A stretch of DNA of 64,000 bases from Hexactinellida sp. DTS-2022 (lineage: Eukaryota; Porifera; Hexactinellida), in NCBI GenBank assembly GCA_028753945.1, contig JAPNXP010000016.1, forward strand, positions 248,001 to 312,000, written 5' to 3'. This document shows positions 54,995-64,000 of this stretch, piece after piece. Within the stretch, counting starts at the first letter, position 1. Every line of letters begins with the position of its first letter. Both the position numbers and the translations under genes were made by a program. Under the pieces are notes generated by a model that had not been told where the DNA came from, made no database searches, and saw only the letters and a program-made list of their open reading frames with translations.

Positions 54995-57900
54995 TCATTG
55001 TGGAGCGTGGATTACTTCTGTCTCTCCATACATGAGAATACAGGGAGGTAGGTCATTAGTCATTGTCTCTATATTTTTTAGGTATTCAGAATAGGATTCT
55101 GCGTCTGCTGGTGGTTTTGGCAAATAGCAGAATACAACTTTTGTATTGAATAGTCTGTCTCGCATTGTTCTATTTAGCCATTGGTACGGGTGTGTTGCTA
55201 GATAGTGAGGAGAAGTCTGGGCTGCGCAGGTGTCATATTCCGGTATATTTTCATCAGTTGAGGCCAGTGGAGTGCTCGTGAGTACAACCTCAACACGCGC
55301 GTGGATTCTGAGCTCCTCAATCGCGCTTTTTAACACCTCCAGTCGCTGCACGCCCTGATCTCGCGTCTGAGAACAAGTAAACACTCGGAGACGCGCGTTC
55401 TTCCATCCAGGCACCATCTGCATTATACACGCAAACTGTAGCATTATGAGCTGCGTGTCATCTAGGTCCCCCTGTACTAACACGTCTTGAACTATGGACT
55501 CAGGACTCACAAGCCAAATGTCTATGTAGAAGGCGGACTGGAATAGCCCTCTGGAAATCTTCTCCATCTGGTTAAGGAATAATCAAATTATGGTTTTCAG
55601 TTCAATACAGTCAGTCAGGTTATTTCATTATGAACATCCAAGGGACCAAATATTTTGTTCATAATCAACATAATACAAATCCTACGTAAGTTGCTAAATT
55701 TGACCATAGGCTTGTTAACAATAAAAAGTTTACATGCAGATCTGACTATATAGTGATTTATATTTCGCATGCAAATTCACTGCTTTTCGCTTGCAAGTGG
55801 AGAAATTGTTTGGTTGTTTGCGACCATTCAATTCCTATGTCACGCTTTTCTGACCATTCTGAAATACAAAAAGTTTGTTAGTGGTAATTACTTATCGTTT
55901 GAACGCCCCAAAGATCAATTGCTGTTCGATTCAATGTTAACTATGGTTAACATTGAATGCGAAAATCCATGCGTTAAGTAACAAATTGTGTAGATATTTT
56001 TTTTTTTCGCATGGAATCGAAAAGTATCAGATTCTATAAACCCGAATCCCGATAAACCAATTTCTAACAACTAACCCTATGGAAATGTCTTGTAATGCAC
56101 ACGTTCTTTCCCAGCCTAAGAGAATCGTTGATTAGCTGCACGTACTCTATCTCTGTGAAGTCCTTGCTCTTGTCAGTCTTATCCTTCATAGGTAGGAATG
56201 TGTCCATTAGGTATGCCAGCTTTGGATCTCGGTCCAGTCTATCTTTCTTAATTAGAGTGTACAGGGCATCTTCCTGAGGCTGGGTGTCGTAGAAACCGAA
56301 TACAATCGTGTTAGGCTTCATGCCACCTAGCCCAGATACCTACAATAAGCAACTGTAAATAGAAAACTATTTAATTAGTTAACTAACTAATTATTTAGAT
56401 AGCCACGCGACATAACTATTTAGCTAGCTGACTAGCTAACTACCTGAATGAGTGTTGCAATAGCATGATACATAGAAGGAGAGATGGTTACTTCTACGAA
56501 AGCCTTAACTCTCGCTAGGTCCACCAGCTTAAGCCAGGCCTGGTAGGCAGTATGGTAGTTCCCCACCAGCATGTCGTCCTCCATAGACCCGTGCATAACG
56601 TGTCCGAGTATAAATAGCCCTGACTTCTTCATCTGGTTCATGAACTGAATCTGCTGGACAGAAGCGCGGGGGTTGGAGACCAGCAGCAACAGCTGGGGCC
56701 GCCAGAACTTAACGTGGTCCTTACGGATGTCTAACATCAGTAGGTACTTCCTAACCTACGTAAGTTATACCGATATTAAACAAGGGGTTTGTCTAATTAT
56801 AAGGGAACGAGTGTCTAAAAAATAGCTAAAAAGCGAGTGTCTAATAGTAATCGTGTTCGTATTAACAGGAGTTTACTTATGTCACGGTACACCTACGGGA
56901 GACCCTCGTTATTACGAATTCTAGTTAATACGATCACTATTTCAGTCCCTTCTGAGCCTCTTTAAATACAAATGATATTGATTAATACAAATTCCAGATA
57001 AGGCGAACGCATTTTGAAGGTCCCCTGGTGTTCGTACTAACTCGGTTCTACTGTAGCATGATGACTCACCTGATGGAATATGAGCGCCTGTGTGATATCC
57101 CCCCATGATGTGGGAGTTTTTCTGTAGTGTATAATCACAATAAGCGTTAGGTAGAGTACAATAGCAACACCCGCGTATAACGCATTAACCACAAACATCA
57201 TAATAACACAGGCCATGAATCCCAACAGAGCTGTTGTCCAATGGAAATACTTAAAAGTTGGACGGAAATTAGGTGCCGAAGCCCATTCCAACGCGAGACA
57301 CGACAAATTTACGTTCGCATAGGATAGCAGGAATAGGATGGACACAAGAGGGGCGATCCTATTGAGCTTACCCGCGAATAGAACTAACTGCGCTATGAAC
57401 CAAGAGAGAAACACAGCTGGTATCGGATTACCGCCTTTCGTAGCCCAGCGAAAGGGATATAGGAAAATACCGAAAATATCGTCCTTAGCAACGGCCCAAA
57501 GAATGCGACTAGACCCAATAAAGTTGGAAAGCGAGGCTGATAGTGTAACTACCATTATTCCGACTACAATGAGAGGAGGCACGTAGTCAATATGCACCAT
57601 GTACAGGTAGTCGTAGCGTAGTAACAGAGGGTGACACGTATAGGCCGTTAGGAATGCCATTAAAACGTACACAAGAAATGTGAATCCAACCGCTTGTAGG
57701 GTACCCTGCGGAATGGATTTGCTAGGGTTTTTAAGATCACCGCTCATATTAGCACCGGCCATTATTCCGGTACAACCATTGAAAAGAATTGCGAAAATAA
57801 GCGCGAAACTTTGCATATTGCCTGTAGTTATATCCGTTGAATAGTGCGACATGAAATTCTGTTGCATTATCTCGTTAGAAAACCCAAAGAAGAACAGCGT

Positions 57901-58960
57901 GTGGTTAATAGGATTTCCTTGCGGGAGCGTAACAACAAGATTATACTGTCTCGGTGAATGCCAGAAACTGATAACAACCGCGACGAGTGAAGTCATTACA
58001 ATAACAAATATTAACAAAGTAGTTTTCGCGAACATACCAGCTCCAACAACACAAACTACTAAACCAAGCCCAAGTGTTATGGTGCCATACAAATAATCCA
58101 ACCAGTAACTAGAGGGGAGTGTTACACTCAGGGAATCTGCAAAAGTTCCTGAAGGGCCGAAGTTACTAATCAACACCTCTTTAAGACCGATGACGTATAG
58201 AGCACAGCCGAACACATTGGCGATGTAGAATAGCAGACCAATCGCGCCACCGAGCTCTGGACCTATAGGAATAACAGTAATAATATAAACTCAATATTGT
58301 AAGGCGTATTACTTGTGTATCGGCGAATACATTTTACTGGCAAGGTCAATATTTTACATCAAAATTCATCTTTGCGAAGCCGGATTCTTATATTGACAGG
58401 TGTTGGCCGATAAGTAAACCCTTGATTAACTTCTTTGTTTGTTAGTTTGTGTAAGTTAACTTACCCAGGGCTCTACTGATCATATAGTATGCCCCTCCCG
58501 CCTTAATAACCTCGTTAGTAGAGATAGCACTTAGCGACAACACAGTTAGTGCGGTCACGAAATAAGCTAGCAATAGCATAGCGATAGTCTGCAACAGCCC
58601 GGCCTGGCCCACAACCATACCGATCCGTAGAAAGAGAATAACAGAGAACATGCTGAGAATGCAAGGTACAATCACACCGGTGAAAGTAGATAGTTTAGTG
58701 GGGCCAGATTTGAATATTTTTCTGTAAGCCCATAAGGCCCATTTCCAGCAAAATCCACGGTCTGATCCATGGTGCAGTTCGTTGGCCTCAGATCGCGTTA
58801 TATCTGGTTCTAAAACAGTACTTGTGATGAGAGAACGCTCAAAACCATCTTCGCTTTTTCCGCGGAAATATGAATAATTCGAATTTGCAGTTGTGTGTGT
58901 TTTCGGTGCATCCATGAGAGGTTCTGTTTCGTGTCTGTTTATAACGTTATTCAAGGCCAT
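54995..58960 (-). CDS. SLC12A9: SLC12A9 (cation-chloride cotransporter-interacting protein)
   Basis: Member of the SLC12/APC superfamily with twelve predicted membrane helices and a cytosolic C-domain. Five exons in phase: 58465-58960, 57070-58262, 56444-56755, 56076-56339 and 54995-55567, total 2838 nt (945 aa; human 914). Landmarks that place it with SLC12A9 are KLSTFTGVIVPCILSMFSVI, ILFNGCTGIMAGANMSGDLK, LSCLALEWASAPNFRPTFKY, LDIRKDHVKFWRPQLLLLVS, SGLGGMKPNTIVFGFYD and, near the end, YLPKPPADAESYSEYL. The N-terminal 75 residues are cytosolic and poorly conserved. The start follows TTTTTGTATTAG by six bases. The large second exon encodes most of the membrane domain. Introns 2 and 4 contain MITEs. 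Confidence 0.96.
55608..55747. mobile_element. TA-type MITE, CAGTCAGGT family
   Basis: CAGTCAGTCAGGTTATTTCA at the left and CAGATCTGACT at the right, in SLC12A9 intron 4, about 40 bp upstream of the acceptor of exon 5. Confidence 0.6.
56888..57053. mobile_element. pogo-like MITE in SLC12A9 intron 2
   Basis: GAGACCCTCGTTATTACGAA at the left and GTTCGTACTAACTCGGTTCT with CTACTG|TA at the right. Its right end is 16 bp from the splice donor of exon 2. Confidence 0.6.
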
Positions 58961-60215
58961 TCTACTCTAATACAAAAATACACAATATTAGTACATAGCC
59001 CAACTGGAAATGCCTTTTCAATACCAAACCCCGGTTTCATAGAGGTGAATTTCTATGCAGAATGGCTTTGCCAATTTCGATTAAAAAAGTGATTGCCAGA
59101 TATTTCAGTAATGCCTAATAATCCCACAAATCGAATAGAAAGGGATTTGAATGTTGTTTTTTATCCCATCAAAGGAAAAATTTCAACAGGACATAACAAT
59201 GATCTTAGAAATTGTATAATCGAGTATTTTATCGATAATATATAAATTAGGAATTCTTCATATATATATTCAATCAACTTTTCGAATGCAATGTTGATAC
59301 AATTGACAAAAAACACCTCGAATTATTAGATCATTCTCCGACTGATAAATTGGCTTAGCTGAAAAGCTAAGTTTGCGTTCGAATAATTACTTTGAAATCA
59401 ATTGACACACAAGAGCCACATTATAATACTTGCCATATGCCTAACGTCAGAAGCTAGTGAAGTACCACTCAATGTTAGAGATGAGAGTGCATTTTCCGGA
59501 TTCCAGTCAATTGAAATTCTCATTTCTTAGCATCTTAACTAGTATATTAGTACTGGAAGTAAACAAATAAATTATGTATCTTTAAAAATAACCAATTTAT
59601 TATAGAATAAATTAAGCGAGGAATTAAACACCAAATTAGGTCCTGTTAGTAACTAGATTTTCCACTTTTTCCAAATTTAAAACGAGATTAAATTAAATTT
59701 AGGAGCGATAAATAGCATACGCTTCCAAGGGGGGTAACCAGGGCCGGATTTACCATTAGGCTAAGTAGGCTATAGCCTTCGGGCCACTACAGGACCAATG
59801 TACAGGACACTACAGGACCAATGGGCCACTACAGGACCACTACCGACCAATGTCGTTCATGTTCGGGCCACTTGTGTGGTTCAGCCTTCAGGCCACTCAA
59901 GGGTAAATCCTGCCCTGGGGGTAACCATGCAGACAATCCTTTTAATTTACAAAAGGTCAAAAAAGAGTGTATCATTTAACGGTTTTAAGCGCTCAATTGT
60001 AACTAAGATCAACTCTGAGATTAATTTACAAATGAAAAAATGAAAAAATGAAATAATTAAATATAAACAGCCAAATACCGCAGTTGATGCTAGCATGCGA
60101 AGCAAATACAATAAATAAATTATAGAAAAGTCCAACCAATGCAGCCAAGTATATACAAAATAAATAAATAATCCATTGCGCAAAGCAGAAAGTAAGGAAG
60201 GGAACAAATTACTTC
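58961..60215. other. Spacer between the coiled-coil gene and SLC12A9
   Basis: AT-rich. The only clear element is the hAT MITE at 59739-59917. No coding signal. Confidence 0.5.
59739..59917 (-). mobile_element. hAT MITE, CAGGGC family, copy 2
   Basis: CAGGGCCGGATTTACC to GGTAAATCCTGCCCTG, flanked by perfect 8-bp copies GGGGTAAC (59731-59738 and 59918-59925). Opposite orientation to the copy at 53266-53425 and slightly longer. Confidence 0.9.
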
Positions 60216-63200
60216 TTAATTATTTACATCCTCAATTCGTTCTTCAAATAGTTTAGGTCGTGATTTAACGGGACGAGGTAGCGTGAGGCTCCCATATGCA
60301 TGAGGCGAAGATTGCTTGGTTACGTTATTGGGCAGTTGGTATGAGTCATCATATGACGTGACCTGTGAGGAAGTAGATGAGGAAGAAGATGACGTGTGAC
60401 GAATCGGCGATATTTTTGATTGAGAGAGTTTAGGCTGGAGTCTAGGGAGGGATGAGTTGAGGTCAAAGGTCGGGGTGCTTAGTTTGGGTCCGTTAGGGGA
60501 TTCCCTAGCGTCTAGTTGTTTGATTAGGCGGTCTTTCTTCTTGTTCACTTGGTCTAAGATATTCAATTCATCTGTGAAGATATATCGAGTAATAATAATT
60601 GTTGTAACATAGCATTTAATTTGAAAGTATAAAGTTCGCCTATATAAACAAGTATGTACTTATTCTGCGAAAAATACCGGGCGCTTTTACTGTAGAGTCT
60701 CGTTAATAGGAACGCCAGAGGATCGTCGTATTTGTTCGTATTATCTGGATATTCGTATTAACCGGAGTCACTTGCATGCCTTTCCATAGGCTACTCCTTA
60801 ACCTATATTTCGAATAATCAGTGTCCTATATAACGAGAGTCTACACTATTTAATTCCACAATCCCATAAAACTACTTTTTCGCGACATGTTACAATGCCA
60901 TGTGACAGAATACAAAACTCACTCTTTAGACCCGAGATCTCCTTTCTCTGTGCGATAATGAGTTCATCAGCAACTTGAGTGGTGGGAGGGCTAGCAGAAT
61001 TCCCGTTAGAAATATTCTTCAAAAGTTCCAATTCTCTCTTCAGGGGTTCCACCTGTAATGCCTTTACCTCGAAAGTATGTAGCCTTTCTATTTCCTTGTT
61101 CAGATATTCTATTTTAGAAGTCAAACTCTCCTTAGTTTTTATGTGCTTTTCTTTTTGGTTTTTGAGTTCTTTGTCGAGATTGCTATAATGCGATATCTAC
61201 AGGAAGTAGTCTAATATTAGTACTAGTATTCATATTCGTATTTTATTTAAACTATTAGTACAGTATAGCCTCGATAGTACGATTAATACGAATTCCGAAT
61301 AAGGCGAATGCATTTTGACGTCCCTTTGTGTTGCTACTAATGAAGTTCTACTTATATTACGCATACCGACATTTCGTTACACAGCATTTCGCTTTGTTGA
61401 ATTTAAAGTTTTTCCTCCATCACTTTATGGTGGTAATAGATAGGAAATGTTTTCATATTTAATAATTCGTAACACATGGCAACAACAATAATATCAGAAA
61501 ATAATCATCAGTCATTTACCCCCATCAAGTCATCAAAAAGATGCAATAAGCTGATTGAAGAGGATTCATTTACGGACAACAGAGGACTGTTGGATGCGAT
61601 AATCCTACAACGCGGAAGTTTATAGCTTCCTTAAAACGTGAACAAGGACTGGTCGAGGTGCGACAGGCTAAGTTCATTGCAGGAGCTCAGCCACCTAACG
61701 TGTGAAGTCACAAGCTAGCGAACAAGCTTTGAAAGAACTCATCGCTAGTTATTATATCGTCCCAGAATGGAGTTTCTAAGAGGGCACGCCATTTCAGTTG
61801 GATGCTAACTAGTTGTTATTGTTAATAATTAGTTTTGTGTTACTATAGTGTTACAAACTTACAATTAGTACAATATTATACAACATCCTGGAACTAAAAT
61901 GGTATTAAAATCAATAGCATTAAAGTGTTTAAAATAGACCAATCAAATTAGTAGCGAAATGTCGTGTAACAAAATGTCGGTATCTCCTTATATTAGCACT
62001 TTTGCATTTATTCGTATTCGTTAATTTTTAGGCGTTTTACTGACCTATAACATTATCTAATTATTAAATATTTTCCACATTGCTTCACAAGCAGCAAATT
62101 CTCTAAACCGGATAAAATAGTTTCAAACCTGTCACCGGACAAATGGTTGCCAGACTTCTAGACCCGGACGTCTGGCAACCATAAAGTTCCCAATTACAGA
62201 AGTGGACTAGTGAAAATTGGATTTATTATTATTATTATTACGTACTATATTATTATCAGCTACCTGTTCACTGAACTGCTTGAATGCCTCTCTATGCTCC
62301 TTCTCAGTTTCCTCAGCTTTCTTTTTCTCGTCCATAGCCTTTTCTCTCTGACAGATCAGTCTGTCTACGTCATTCCTGCTCTTCTGGTAGTCAATCTTAA
62401 GCTTTTCATTTCGTATTTGGAACGCGTCGACTTGCTCCAGAGCCTCGCGTAGATCCTATACAGTACAATACACAATACATAATACATAATACATAGAGTA
62501 GAGACCGCTTATAGCGGATTAAATGCACCATCGAGTGATAGCATGGGCGAGCCTAGTTATAGTACCTATCTCTAAAGTTTTAGTCAAGCAAATAGAATAG
62601 ACTTATTAACCGGAGTTACTTAAATGCGTTTATATAAGCTAGGGGAATAAAACTTTGTACTCCTCAACCGAGATTTATTATCTATGTTCGTATAACTAAT
62701 ATACTAAACTAAATCTTTAAGTCATAAAACAGCATAAAATAGTAAAGGCAAAACTATGTTAGATTTAGATTAATCTTAGGAATAAGGGACGTGACCACTG
62801 ACCAGATGGTAATTTTGAAATAATCTATCCTGAAATTCAGAGACTAACAGTTATTAACATATATTATCAAATATATTGATTAGCTTTCTTCAAGAATCAT
62901 AAAAATTGGAACAACTACAACTGTTAAGTTAATAGCCTTCCTATAATACAAATACGTACCAGTATTTGTTGTCATTAGTTATCAATATATATTGCATACT
63001 ATTGCCCTAATCATAAGTCAATGAGTGGGTAATCACTGATTGTACTGTTTCCATAGTTAAGGGGAAATTCTGTCATAAATGAAAAGCAAATTCCCCGACA
63101 AACATCTCATTGTTGTACAAACTAACTAATTAGATTTAAAATAAGTTGGTATTACGTGGTGGAATTTGGACGAAAACAATCTTTAAAAAGTAATTTGATA

Positions 63201-63990
63201 GACCGTTCTGAACTAGCGTCATAGGCTAGAGTAACCAAATACATGCAATTTCAAACTAATTGATAAACTACATCATTAATGGTACAATTAGTTATGCAAT
63301 AATGGGAAGAATCAAGGTTTCATCACGGGCAAATATTCTCAAATTAGAGAATTTAAATCAGAAAGGAATTATTTATTTTTCGCCGCCAACTGCTTGTATA
63401 ATGTAAGCCCAATCATCAGAAAAGGCTTATATTAATCGAAACGGACATTATCATATGAATGTAGGGAACACCACCCAATACTTTGTAATTGTCGAAATTG
63501 AAAATTGTGTAAAATTGATGATGTCATCATAACCTCAGTGTTAAGACCATTCAAAAGGTGTTAGGTGCCTTAAGGAACAATGGTTCATCACGCATTGGTT
63601 TACCCCCTCCTTGGAAGCGTTACGTAACGTTCAATTGTCCCGAAACAGTATTGTATGTACAGTAGAACTTGTCCATAACGGCCAAGTTTAATAGGTCCCC
63701 AGACTTCCCATATCATAATCAACCTGTGGTCACCTGTACATAACGGCCATTTTTGGCGAGTCCCATGGGTGGCCGTAATTAACAGGTTCTACTGGACTCA
63801 CATCGCGTGTGTAGCCCAAATCTAGCTCCAGTTGCATTATCTTGTCATTGGAATCCACGGGAATTGCTTGGTCAGGAGCGCACCACTGAGAGAAGAGAGA
63901 TTCAGTAGCGAGAGATTCCTTGTGCACTCGCTTGTATTTCTTCTCCAGACCGGATAGCTGGTTCTGCAGCAACACCACCGCCTCCTCCAT
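60216..63990 (-). CDS. Coiled-coil protein of unknown family, 5' end at window edge
   Basis: I do not recognise this gene. Four exons join in phase: 63802-63990 (possibly extending beyond the window), 62264-62455, 60923-61196 and 60216-60573. Together about 337 residues. The first three exons encode almost continuous heptad-like coiled coil (for example EKKYKRVHKESLATESLF, LREALEQVDAFQIRNEKLKI, EYLNKEIERLHTFEVKAL). The last exon ends the coil with KKKDRLIKQLDAR and continues into a Ser/Pro-rich low-complexity tail with a run of serines and LPRPVKSRPKLFEERIEDVNN before the stop. No enzyme or membrane motif is seen. The ATG at 63990 may be internal, since the frame stays open to the edge. A cytoskeletal, centrosomal or trafficking adaptor is possible but only a guess. 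Confidence 0.75.
60690..60846. mobile_element. pogo-like MITE in the coiled-coil gene
   Basis: CTGTAGAGTCTCGTTAATAG at the left, ATAACGAGAGTCTACAC at the right, TA on both sides. It lies in the intron before the last exon. Confidence 0.65.
62456..63659. other. Intron interior of the coiled-coil gene
   Basis: AT-rich. Contains a pogo-type piece near 62595-62690, an inverted copy of the TTGAGATGATGA-type dispersed repeat near 63420-63560 and a GTTACGTAACG-family piece near 63605-63640. No coding signal. Confidence 0.45.
63660..63794. mobile_element. pogo-like MITE next to a splice donor
   Basis: CAGTAGAACTTGTCCATAAC at the left and TTAACAGGTTCTACTG at the right. On the minus strand its end lies 7 bases after exon 63802-63990. 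Confidence 0.65.
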
Positions 63991-64000
63991 GCTACTCGGC

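Overview
This is an AT-rich animal (metazoan) nuclear window with intron-containing host genes. The gene set (pyruvate kinase, an LRRK-family protein, an ORP9-type lipid-transfer protein, BROX, the ciliary protein CFAP96, a PRL-type phosphatase, a TANGO1/MIA-SH3 protein, SNU13, SLC12A9 and a coiled-coil protein) points to an invertebrate with motile cilia. The sequence does not let me name the phylum.

Layout: all ten recognisable host genes lie on the minus strand. From high to low coordinates they are: coiled-coil protein (60216-63990, 5' end outside or at the window edge), SLC12A9 (54995-58960), SNU13 (54064-54480), TANGO1-like (46504-49863), PTP4A-like (42811-43764, last exon not found), CFAP96 (35936-39920), BROX (32782-35767), ORP9 (23683-32286), LRRK-like (15340-23107) and pyruvate kinase (7543-15153, 3' part outside the window). 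Exon models were built by joining open frames at GT/AG sites with matching phase and by recalled family similarity; nothing was searched. Two neighbour pairs are very close (LRRK to PK 186 bp, CFAP96 to BROX 168 bp), and most start codons sit 1-20 nt after a pyrimidine-rich AG. This suggests spliced-leader trans-splicing or operon-like transcription.

The host genes serve unrelated cell functions (glycolysis, ER export of large cargo, lipid transfer at contact sites, nuclear-envelope/ESCRT biology, cilia, splicing, membrane transport). I see co-orientation rather than a shared pathway. The most unusual host gene is the LRRK homologue: it keeps the ANK-LRR-ROC-COR-kinase-WD40 order, but the GTPase and kinase catalytic motifs both look destroyed.

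The rest is dominated by transposable elements: a Ty3/gypsy copy with identical LTRs but an internal deletion and broken frames (2981-7185), a decayed second gypsy fragment (26140-27560), non-autonomous hAT elements with clean 8-bp target duplications, a CATAGGCG-ended family with 9-bp duplications, and pogo/Tc1-like TA-flanked MITEs. Several of these sit at splice sites and in two cases appear to have duplicated a 3' splice site. No tRNA, rRNA, CRISPR or bacterial features were seen.
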